Positions 1-7,238 of a stretch of DNA of 64,000 nucleotides are shown in pieces (position 1 is the first letter of the stretch; every line of letters starts with the position of its first letter). This stretch comes from AP-15 sp963747735 (GTDB lineage: Bacteria > Pseudomonadota > Alphaproteobacteria > ATCC43930 > CGMCC-115725), in assembly GCA_963747735.1 (NCBI GenBank), contig CAVVGE010000005.1, forward strand, positions 620,001 to 684,000, in the 5' to 3' direction. Position numbers and translations under genes: made by a program. The notes below the pieces were generated by a model that searched no databases, was not told the origin of the DNA, and saw only the letters and a list, made by a program, of their open reading frames with translations.

Positions 1-291
1 GCGGAAATTCTCGACGATGACATCGGCCTTCTCGGCCAATTTCATAAAGATTGCGAGCCCGTCCTTGGTTTTCAGGTCGAGGGTCAGGCTGCGCTTGTTG
101 CGGTGCAGGTTCTGAAAGTCGAAACCCTCGCGCCTGGAGCCCGTCACATCGCGGCCGTCATCGCCGCGCTGCTCGATCTTGATGACATTGGCGCCCCAAT
201 CGGCGAGCTGGCGCACCGCCGTGGGCCCCGCCCTCGCATGGGTCAGGTCGAGCACGGTATATTTCGAAAGGGGCAAGGTTCCGATGCTCAC
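1..291 (-). CDS. CoA-transferase family III (CaiB/BaiF), N-terminal part
   Basis: The gene starts here and runs off the left edge; 97 codons are visible. The protein begins with a Rossmann-like segment (VLDLTHARAGP, about residues 13-23), then DWGANVIKIE and a NKRSLTLDLK stretch, which together are the hallmark N-terminus of class III CoA-transferases. These enzymes move CoA between acyl groups as intertwined dimers; the catalytic Asp lies further downstream and outside the window. The GTG start at 291 is chosen because the conserved homology begins a few residues later and an AGGA-type ribosome site precedes it (AAAAAGGACC). The acyl substrate cannot be told from this fragment. Confidence 0.85.
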   Translation of the reverse strand, partial: MSIGTLPLSKYTVLDLTHARAGPTAVRQLADWGANVIKIEQRGDDGRDVTGSRREGFDFQNLHRNKRSLTLDLKTKDGLAIFMKLAEKADVIVENFR

Positions 292-455
292 AATCGCGGT
301 CCTTTTTCTGGTTCCGACTACCCGGCAGCCGAGCGGGCGCTGCCGCTCCCGGCACGACGGCTGGCTTCTGCGCCAACTGTCGCGCCTCGGGCGCGCCGAG
401 GTCAAGCTGTGTGTCGGGTCTGCTTGAGCCGTTGCGGCAGCTGCGATATCCCAGG

Positions 456-3400
456 TCAAGGGCGATAGGGCCGGTGCGGCGCGCGGCGCAGGACGATCCG
501 GTCCGGCTCGGCCGGATGGCGCGTGTTGCAGACGACAGTGATGACGACGCGCTCGGCCCAGGCATAGCGCACCAGCGCCTCGATCGACGGCTCGCGGCTG
601 CGGTAGACGCGTTCGCGGTCGTGCTCCGTCAGCAAGGCAAAGCCGGCAAAGTCGCCGAACCGGTCGTAGACGACGCCGTTGACCTTGCCGGTCGCCATAT
701 GCTCGCGGTCATGGTCGCGCCCAGGGCCGCGCTGCGGCGGCGGACCGTAAGACCCCCAGGGCGACGGCTCGATCGACCCGGGGTTGCCGCCGAGCCCGCC
801 GATGCGCCCCTCGACCAGGCCGAGATAGCGCTGCAGCACCGGGATCCAGCGATCCGCGGACGGCAGCTGCGACAGGCGCCATTTGATGATCGAATAGGTG
901 TTCTCTTCGAGCGGCAGCATAACCGCCGCCGTCGTAACCGGGATGCGCACCGCGAAGCTGCCGACCACATAGCGCCAGTTGCGCATCGGCGCTCGTTTGG
1001 ACGCCGGTTGTGCCGCCGGCCGGCCCTCGATCGGCGGCGGCGCAGGGGGTGCTGGCGCTGGCGTGCTGCGCCGGGTCGAGATGCGTCGCACGGTGATCGT
1101 GAAAATCTCGCCCGACGTCACGCCCGGCGGCAAATCCACCGTGAACAGGCCGGCATAGTTGGCGCCCGTCCCGGCCGGGATCGGCACGCTGGTGATGCCG
1201 CGCGGCACCGTGCATTGGATCGTGTGCGCATCGGCGGCCGACAGCTGGTGCGTCGAATAAAGCTGGTCCGCCAGCGCCAGCACGCCGGCGGCAGCGACCG
1301 TCGGCCAATAGATGCTGGCGGTCGACCCCACCGGGGTGTTGCCCCAGTCGATCATCAGCTCGTCGGGATAATTCAGCAGCTGGCCGGTCCCCGGCGCCGG
1401 GCCCGGCCGGGTGTCGAAGGTCTGCGGCACCCGATGCGTCGATGCCGGGCCGGGATTGTCGGAGAACGTGACCTGCAGGTTGCGCTGGGCGAAGGTGTCG
1501 GAATATTCCGGTCCCAGCAGCACGCCGGAGCCGGTCGGATAGGGCGCATCGTCATAGACGAGCTGGGCGACGATGCAGCTGTGGGTGCTGGGCAGCAGGC
1601 TCTGCACCGAACGCGTTCCGGCGCCGGTCGTGATCGTGTTGGCGGTCGGGTAGAGGTTCAAATAGCAGCCATAATACGCCCAGGATTGGCCGCTCGCCCC
1701 GATCGCCACCGGCTGGTTGTTGATGCTGTTGCCGGCATAGTCGGTATTGGCGGCAAAATCGCTGTTGGACTCGTAATTGCCGGTGGCGAAGAACGGGATG
1801 GTGACATTGCCGACGCCGAGCTGGGGGGCGAGCGGCTGCCCCTCGGCATCGAGCGTGGACGGGTAGGTCAGCAGGTTGTAGTCGGTGTCGCTCGTCTGCG
1901 CCGCAAACAGGCGGAACAGCACGCGGACATTGGCGTCCGAGCTGGTGCTCGGGGTGCCGCTGAGGCGAACCTTGGCGACCGCGAAATTGTAGTTGGCGAA
2001 TGGCGTCCCGGTCGGATGCGCGGGATCGACCTGGGTCGGCGTGACCGAGGAATCGCCGCTCAGCGCATTGGTCTGGTCGGGAAACAGCGTGAACGGATCG
2101 GTCCCGCCGGGGTCCGAGTAGGTCGAGTTCAAATGGCCGAGCAATGCCTCGATGTAGCTGTACGCAGCACCGCTGTCCCAGCTCGTAGTGCTCGACGCGT
2201 TGAGCGCGATGCCGTCGATCGGCGCCTGCAACGCCGGGATGCCGGGGCAGACGGTGAAGACGCGCAGATCCTGGCTCAGGTAAAACTCGCCGTTGGTCGC
2301 AAAATTGGCGAAATAGGGGTCCGCTCCCGGCTCGAGCGCGAGCGTCGTCTCGGCCCCGGGCAAAAGCTGCCCGGCGACGGTGAACGATTGCGCCAGCAGC
2401 AGGACCGGCGTCGAAACGGGCGGGTTGCCGGGCACCGGGAAGATGCCGCCCTGCGGCACCGTCTTGATCGCGGATGCGGCGAACGACACCGAGCACGGAA
2501 AGTAAATGCGCTGCGGCGTGTTCGGCATGCCCGGGATCTCGGGCTGCGGCGAGCCGGCCGTGACGGTGACGCCGGCGATCGAGGCGACGATATCGGGCGT
2601 GATCGCCGCCGCGCCGAGCGCGCTCGGCGTAAATCCCTCCAGCACCAGCCATAACGGCGTCGGGTCGGAATAGTCGGCATTGAGCGTGACCTCTTCCAGC
2701 CCGTACGAGCCCTTGTTCACCTGGAAATAGAGGTTGGGGCTGTACAGCAGCGAGGCGATCCCGTTGAGGAGCCTGGTGCCGTCGATGCTGCCGAGGCCAG
2801 TGCAGGCGTCCCACCCGGTCCCGGCGGTGAAGTATGGCGAATCGGGCGTGTCGGCGCTGTCGTTGTTGCCAAAGGTGATATCGTTGAAGGCGACGTCCTG
2901 GAGCGCATAAAGCGTCGTGTTGAACGGCCCGATCGCCCGGCCGAAGGCGCTGCGCAAAACTGCCGCAAGCCCGGCATAGAGCGGTGCGACACAGCTCGTG
3001 CCGACAAAGTTGTAGCTGAGCGGATTGCTGTTCGCGCCGTTGATGACAAAGCCGAAATAGCCGACCATGCCGGCCACGTCCGGGACGCCGCGCCCGGTAT
3101 GGGCAGTGCCGCCCGAATCGGTGGCGCCGGTGACGCCGATGGCGCTCTGATAGGCCGGGGCGGTGGTGAAGGCGGCGCTGACCCCGCCGCCGGTCGCGCC
3201 GAAATCGGTGGTCGACGAGCCGAAGCCGGAGGTGCTGAAGGCATCGCTCCAGACGTATTCGGTCAGGGTCGAGCCCGATTTCACCGCCACCGTGCCGCCG
3301 CACGAGGTGACGTAAGGATCGGTGGCGCAATAGCCGACATGGATCGCGCCGTCGGTCTGGCGATTGTCGGCGCCCCAGTCGCCCAAGGCGATGAACACGT

Positions 3401-4553
3401 CGATCCCGAGCCCCGCCAGCGCCTGGAACAGCGGGCTGAGGGTGCCGGCGACCGAGCTCGTGTCGCTCGGCGAGCCGATCGTGCTGTCTTCGAAGGCCAG
3501 CACAAAGCTGGCCGTCACCACCGTCGGCTGCGGCTCGCTTTCCGGCTGAAGAATTCGATTGAGAAACACCAGCCAGCCCTGCTCGGTGTCCTCGGTGAAA
3601 TAGACATTGACGGTGCAGCCTTGGGCGATCGTCGCCGAGGTCGAAATGTCCTGGGTGACCTCGAGGATGTAGGAATCGGGAAGCGCGTTCAGCGTCGCGT
3701 TTGTCGTGGCGCCGGTGATCGCCGTCACACTGGCCGTGTTGTTGGAATAGGTGGTCGAGCCGACCGTCAGACCGATGTCGTTCAGGGTCGGCGCGGTGCG
3801 ATAGCTCGCATCGGTCAGGTTCGGGAAATAGCTGTTGGTGATGTCGGCTTGCAGATAAGCCGAAGGGGTCGGGGCAAAGACGCCGATCGTCTGGTCCTTC
3901 GCCCCGCTATTGGGAAAGTTGTACCAGGCGGCGATCGTCGGCACCTCGACCTGGGCCGCCCCGCTCGGATCGCCGGTGGCGCCGGCCGGCGCGCTGACAC
4001 GACGGTTGTCGAGCCCGACCACCGCATGGACGATCCCGGCCAGCTCGGCGGGAATGGTGACCGCGCCGTCATAGCCGTGGTGGATATGGGTCTCTACCGG
4101 CAGGGTGGCGGCCGCGGCGCCGGCTTCGGGCGGCGCGCCGTGCTTACGGGCGCGGGGCGCGGTCGGCAGCGGCGCCTCGAAGCGGTGGAGGGTAATGCCG
4201 AAGGCGGCGTTCATATGCCCGGCGGTCCCCTCGACCATGACCGAGCGGCGCCCGCTGTGGCTCTCGACCACCTTCAGCCCGTGAGCCTGGGCAAAGCTTT
4301 CCACTGCCGCAATGTCCGCAGCGCTCGCGCCGTGCCGCGCGGCGTATTGCTGCGGGCTCAGATAGCGCCGCTCGGCCAGTGGGATGGCCTGCCAATCCTC
4401 GAGCGTCGGCAAGGGCGGGCTGCCCGGCGCCGGACGCACCACGATGGTGACACCGAGGGTTTCGCCGTGCGCCAACGGCCCCAGCGGTCTGTGCCAATGC
4501 GGCCGCGGCCGTTCGCTTCCAGCCAGCCGCGCACGCTGCGCCGATACCGCCAT
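456..4553 (-). CDS. Sedolisin-family (S53) protease with very long C-terminal extension
   Basis: This 1365-residue protein is a serine-carboxyl peptidase. Residues about 25-185 look like the pro-kumamolisin activation domain. The catalytic domain spans about 205-600: Glu298 and Asp302 sit in LEVTQD with the i/i+4 spacing of the sedolisin Glu/Asp pair, Asp392 in IALGDWG is the oxyanion Asp, and Ser520 lies in FVGTSCVAPLYAGL. A Ca-site-like GWDACTGLGSIDG follows at about 581-592. Known S53 enzymes end near there; the remaining roughly 765 residues are of a kind I do not recognise. There is no clear signal peptide, which is usual for kumamolisin types whose prodomain comes first. The start at 4553 has a strong GGAGGAAGG ribosome site. 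It lies downstream of, and codirectional with, the ThDP enzyme pair, 125 bp away. Acidic-pH proteolysis is inferred from the family. Confidence 0.88.
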   Translation of the reverse strand: MAVSAQRARLAGSERPRPHWHRPLGPLAHGETLGVTIVVRPAPGSPPLPTLEDWQAIPLAERRYLSPQQYAARHGASAADIAAVESFAQAHGLKVVESHSGRRSVMVEGTAGHMNAAFGITLHRFEAPLPTAPRARKHGAPPEAGAAAATLPVETHIHHGYDGAVTIPAELAGIVHAVVGLDNRRVSAPAGATGDPSGAAQVEVPTIAAWYNFPNSGAKDQTIGVFAPTPSAYLQADITNSYFPNLTDASYRTAPTLNDIGLTVGSTTYSNNTASVTAITGATTNATLNALPDSYILEVTQDISTSATIAQGCTVNVYFTEDTEQGWLVFLNRILQPESEPQPTVVTASFVLAFEDSTIGSPSDTSSVAGTLSPLFQALAGLGIDVFIALGDWGADNRQTDGAIHVGYCATDPYVTSCGGTVAVKSGSTLTEYVWSDAFSTSGFGSSTTDFGATGGGVSAAFTTAPAYQSAIGVTGATDSGGTAHTGRGVPDVAGMVGYFGFVINGANSNPLSYNFVGTSCVAPLYAGLAAVLRSAFGRAIGPFNTTLYALQDVAFNDITFGNNDSADTPDSPYFTAGTGWDACTGLGSIDGTRLLNGIASLLYSPNLYFQVNKGSYGLEEVTLNADYSDPTPLWLVLEGFTPSALGAAAITPDIVASIAGVTVTAGSPQPEIPGMPNTPQRIYFPCSVSFAASAIKTVPQGGIFPVPGNPPVSTPVLLLAQSFTVAGQLLPGAETTLALEPGADPYFANFATNGEFYLSQDLRVFTVCPGIPALQAPIDGIALNASSTTSWDSGAAYSYIEALLGHLNSTYSDPGGTDPFTLFPDQTNALSGDSSVTPTQVDPAHPTGTPFANYNFAVAKVRLSGTPSTSSDANVRVLFRLFAAQTSDTDYNLLTYPSTLDAEGQPLAPQLGVGNVTIPFFATGNYESNSDFAANTDYAGNSINNQPVAIGASGQSWAYYGCYLNLYPTANTITTGAGTRSVQSLLPSTHSCIVAQLVYDDAPYPTGSGVLLGPEYSDTFAQRNLQVTFSDNPGPASTHRVPQTFDTRPGPAPGTGQLLNYPDELMIDWGNTPVGSTASIYWPTVAAAGVLALADQLYSTHQLSAADAHTIQCTVPRGITSVPIPAGTGANYAGLFTVDLPPGVTSGEIFTITVRRISTRRSTPAPAPPAPPPIEGRPAAQPASKRAPMRNWRYVVGSFAVRIPVTTAAVMLPLEENTYSIIKWRLSQLPSADRWIPVLQRYLGLVEGRIGGLGGNPGSIEPSPWGSYGPPPQRGPGRDHDREHMATGKVNGVVYDRFGDFAGFALLTEHDRERVYRSREPSIEALVRYAWAERVVITVVCNTRHPAEPDRIVLRRAPHRPYRP

Positions 4554-4678
4554 GACCCTTCCTCCGAAATGCCGTTGCGCCGCAGCCCGATCACACGGCG
4601 TCCTGGAAAAACTATTTACGGCTGAACCGGGTCGCTGCGGTGTGAGCCAGCTCATACACCGGCGAGCGCCGGCGCGGT

Positions 4679-5278
4679 TCAGCGCTCGACGCCGACAGCA
4701 CGGCGGAAGCGGTTCTTCAGGTAGACGCCGTCGCGCGGCGGCAGCACCCGCGGCGGCTCGTCGGCACGGATCAGGATGCGGGCGAACACGGTCGCCGCCG
4801 CCCGCTGCACACGGTCGGCGAGCTCGTGCAATCCCAGCTCGTCGCTGACATCGAAGATTTCCTTGATGCCGCAGGCGCGCGCCACCGCGCCGAGATCGAC
4901 GGTGGCTTCGGTATGGCTCGGCTGCATGCCGGTTTCGCCGTAATGGCCGTTGTCGAACACGGCGAGCGCCAGGTTCGGTGGCCGCTGCACGCCAATTGTC
5001 GCGAGCCCGCCCAGCCCCATCAGCATCTCGCCGTCGCCGGTGACGACGAGAACGCAGCGCTCCGGCTGGGCCAGGGCGAGACCGAGCCCGACCAGCGAGG
5101 CCGCCCCCATCGCCCCCCACAAATAGAAATTGGCGTCGTTGTCGCCGACCGAGGCGGCGTCCCAGCTGGCCGATCCGAGACCGGTCACGAGCAAGAGCTC
5201 GCCGCGTTTTTCCAGCAAAATGCGGATCGCCGCACGGCGGTCGAGACGCCGATGGGGATTGGGATCGTTGCCGATCAT
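4679..5278 (-). CDS. ThDP-dependent decarboxylase-like, C-terminal (beta) subunit
   Basis: A 199-residue protein resembling the beta subunit of sulfopyruvate decarboxylase and the C-terminal half of phosphonopyruvate decarboxylase. The thiamine diphosphate motif is visible as VVTGDGEMLMGLGGLAT followed about 25 residues later by FDNGHYGETG. The start codon overlaps the stop of the alpha-like gene by ATGA (5275-5278), so the two are almost certainly translationally coupled and form one alpha/beta enzyme. The substrate is probably a 2-oxo acid with a phosphonate, sulfonate or similar group, but the sequence does not decide which. A phosphonoacetate hydrolase gene lies far away at 42.9-44.1 kb; a link is only speculative. 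The next gene downstream is the sedolisin. Confidence 0.85.
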   Translation of the reverse strand: MIGNDPNPHRRLDRRAAIRILLEKRGELLLVTGLGSASWDAASVGDNDANFYLWGAMGAASLVGLGLALAQPERCVLVVTGDGEMLMGLGGLATIGVQRPPNLALAVFDNGHYGETGMQPSHTEATVDLGAVARACGIKEIFDVSDELGLHELADRVQRAAATVFARILIRADEPPRVLPPRDGVYLKNRFRRAVGVER

Positions 5279-5832
5279 TTCGTCCACCTTTTGGCGCCGA
5301 TCAGCCGCTGCGCCAGCAGCACCGCGACGGCGAGATCGCCATTGAACGCGATATCGATCGCGGCGGCGACGGTCTCGGCTGCATCCTCGGCCCGCTCGAC
5401 GCGATAGACCAGCACATCCATCAATTCGAGCGCGGCCCGGGTCTTCAATCCCATCGGCACCTGCCACGGGTTGAGCTCGGCCCACTCACCGCGCATCGTC
5501 ACCAGCATGACCAGCGGAAAGCGACAGCTCTTGGCGAGCGACAGCATGTTGACGCAATTGCCCACACCGCTCGACTGCATCAGCAATGCCGCACGCGCGC
5601 CGCCGAGCCAGGCGCCGGCAGCCAGCGCCACCCCCTCCTCCTCGCTGGTCAGCGTCACGGCGCGGAGCTGCGGGTCGGCGCGCACCAGCTCGATCAGCCG
5701 CGCATGCCCGGCATCCGGCACATAGCCGATCTGGGCGATGCCGCCTTCTTTCAGCACCGCGAAAATCTCGTCGTGCCAGTCGGGCGCCTCGCCCGCCGCG
5801 CGCTCGCTCAACCCCGCTCTCCCCGCATTCAT
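5275..5832 (-). CDS. ThDP-dependent decarboxylase-like, N-terminal (alpha) subunit
   Basis: A 185-residue protein matching the PYR-type alpha subunit of two-subunit ThDP decarboxylases (sulfopyruvate decarboxylase alpha-like). Visible features are IGYVPDAGHARLIE near the N-terminus, the TSEEEGVALAAGAWLGG stretch carrying the conserved Glu that activates ThDP, and LLMQSSGVGN. The ATG at 5832 is preferred over a GTG at 5853; neither has a strong ribosome site. It overlaps the beta gene by 4 bp. A second, divergent copy of this two-gene arrangement occurs at 59354-60475. Confidence 0.83.
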   Translation of the reverse strand: MNAGRAGLSERAAGEAPDWHDEIFAVLKEGGIAQIGYVPDAGHARLIELVRADPQLRAVTLTSEEEGVALAAGAWLGGARAALLMQSSGVGNCVNMLSLAKSCRFPLVMLVTMRGEWAELNPWQVPMGLKTRAALELMDVLVYRVERAEDAAETVAAAIDIAFNGDLAVAVLLAQRLIGAKRWTK

Positions 5833-5952
5833 CGGCCCGACCGAGCGTAGCACGATCGGGCGCGCGCTTGAATTGATCCGCGCGCCGGGCCAAAACGGCG
5901 CCGATCGGTCGCGGGCTTGCAGTCGGAGCTGGCGAGGGTCCGCGCCGCCGAT

Positions 5953-6948
5953 CTAATCCGAGACCTCGTCCGGGCGCAGGCCGACATAGCGGGCGCGCGG
6001 GCGGATCAGCACACCGCTTTCGTATTGCTCGATCGCATGCGCGATCCAGCCGACGGTGCGGCCGATCACGAAGAGACCGAGCGCGGCGTTTGGCGGCAGG
6101 TCGAGCGCGGTCGCCGCGGCGGCGAGCGCGAAATCGACATTGGGGTGGCGGCCGAGCGGCCGGCGCGCCTGCGGCACCACCGCCGACAGGGCGTAGAGGA
6201 TCGCGGCGGCGCGCGGGTCGCCGTCGGGGTAGAGCGGCTGGCCGATCCCCGGCACCGGCTCGCCGCGGGCGAGCCGCGCGGCCATCGCGGTGAGCGGGTC
6301 GCTGCCCTGCTGCTTCAGCTCGCGAAACAGGTTTTCGGCCTGCGCCGCCGCACCGCCGTGCCGTGGGCCCGACAGCGCGCCGAGCGCCGCCGCCACGGCG
6401 GCATGGGGTGAGGCCCCGGTCGAGGCGACGCAGCGGGCGACAAAGGTCGAGGTGTTGAGCTCGTGGTCGGCGACGAGGACGAGGCAGCGGCGCAAGAGGT
6501 CGGCGCCCGCCGCATCGAGCCGCCAATGCCGCGCCAGCCGCCGATGCGCCGGCAGAGGCGATGGCAGCGGCGATGGCAGCGGCGATGGCCGGGGCGATGG
6601 CATTGGCGACGGCGGGCGCGCGATGACGCAGGCGACGATCTCGCGCAGGATCCGATAGCCGGCCGCAGCGACCGCGGCGCGCGTCGGGGCCGCGATCGGC
6701 CGCTCGGTCTCCAGCTCCGCCAGGCGGATCTGGCAGCGTGCGACCAGGCCGAGCTCTCGCTGTGGCAGAACCGGGCGGCTGCTGCCCGTGTCGGTGCCGG
6801 TGTCGCTGTCGCCGGCGTCCGCATGCTGCCATAGCAGTGCTGCAATCTCTTCGAGCGTCGCCCTGTCGGAGAGCCGGACCGCATCCTGGCCGCGATAGTA
6901 GAGCCGGCCGTTCTCGATCAGGGAAATCGACGAGTCGATGACCGGCAT
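5953..6948 (-). CDS. Citrate synthase-like protein with altered active site
   Basis: A 331-residue citrate-synthase-fold protein beginning at the conserved IENGRLYYRGQD segment. His197 in GPRHGGA and Asp272 in HPNVDF correspond to two of the three catalytic residues. The third, normally His in GFGHPLYPDGDPR, reads GIGQPLYPDGDPR (Gln237). A low-complexity Pro/Ser run (residues 112-133) with 12-bp DNA periodicity sits in the middle. In related bacteria this domain is fused to an N-terminal MerR/excisionase-type HTH; here that HTH is encoded by the next gene upstream in another frame, overlapping by 31 bp. It may be a second gene with its own ATG, or the C-terminal part of a frameshifted fusion. 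With Gln237 it may lack condensation activity. Transcribed away from gltA. Confidence 0.8.
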   Translation of the reverse strand: MPVIDSSISLIENGRLYYRGQDAVRLSDRATLEEIAALLWQHADAGDSDTGTDTGSSRPVLPQRELGLVARCQIRLAELETERPIAAPTRAAVAAAGYRILREIVACVIARPPSPMPSPRPSPLPSPLPSPLPAHRRLARHWRLDAAGADLLRRCLVLVADHELNTSTFVARCVASTGASPHAAVAAALGALSGPRHGGAAAQAENLFRELKQQGSDPLTAMAARLARGEPVPGIGQPLYPDGDPRAAAILYALSAVVPQARRPLGRHPNVDFALAAAATALDLPPNAALGLFVIGRTVGWIAHAIEQYESGVLIRPRARYVGLRPDEVSD

Positions 6949-7145
6949 CGGTCGTCGGGACCGGCGGTCGCCGCCTTTGCGCCGCCGCGCAGGGCGCGCA
7001 GCGCCTCGACGTCATCGATCCGATAGCGGCGCTCGCGGCTGCCGGACACCGCGACCGAGCGCAACCGGCCGCGGCTCACATAGGCATAGAGCGTCTCAAC
7101 CTTGATGCCGAGCCGGTCGGCGGCCTGATGGGCGGTCAGCAGCAT
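6918..7145 (-). CDS. Small HTH (MerR/excisionase-type) protein upstream of citrate synthase-like gene
   Basis: A 75-residue protein whose first 55 residues form a winged HTH: LTAHQAADRLGIKVETLYAYVSRG, then RYRIDDVEALR. This is the DNA-binding module that relatives carry at the N-terminus of a citrate-synthase-like protein. Here the reading frame runs on to a TGA at 6918, 31 bp inside the citrate-synthase-like gene. The last about 20 residues (GPDDRCRSSTRRFP) look like out-of-frame translation, and a single-base change near 6948-6955 would restore the usual fusion. It probably binds the AT-rich intergenic region shared with gltA. Confidence 0.75.
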   Translation of the reverse strand: MLLTAHQAADRLGIKVETLYAYVSRGRLRSVAVSGSRERRYRIDDVEALRALRGGAKAATAGPDDRCRSSTRRFP

Positions 7146-7157
7146 CGCCGACTTGCA

Positions 7158-7210
7158 TTGATTATAAAATCAAGATTGACATCATTGAGCAGCATATACA
7201 AATCAATCTT
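7158..7210. promoter_or_regulatory. AT-rich divergent control region with inverted repeats
   Basis: Between the HTH gene and gltA lies a strikingly AT-rich patch in GC-rich surroundings. It contains TTGATT-ATAA-AATCAA (7158-7173) and a longer inverted pair AAGATTGA (7172-7179) / TCAATCTT (7203-7210). The repeated ATTGA/TCAAT core suggests several half sites for one regulator, most simply the product of the adjacent HTH gene acting on both promoters. This is inference; no -35/-10 pair is assigned with confidence. Confidence 0.55.
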
Positions 7211-7238
7211 ATCGTCAATCCAAAACGCGGAGGGTGTC

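Noticed and set aside
331..348. Terminator hairpin GAGCGG/CCGCTC between the sedolisin and CoA-transferase genes
   Set aside because: Only a 6-bp stem without a T run; such short pairings are common by chance in GC-rich DNA.
411..2654. Long plus-strand open frame opposite the sedolisin gene, 747 codons
   Set aside because: Arg-rich low-complexity translation typical of the antisense strand of GC-rich genes; the opposite strand holds a recognisable protease.
4659..4672. Terminator after the ThDP beta gene (CCGGCG/CGCCGG)
   Set aside because: Two-base loop and no T tract; not distinguishable from background palindromes.
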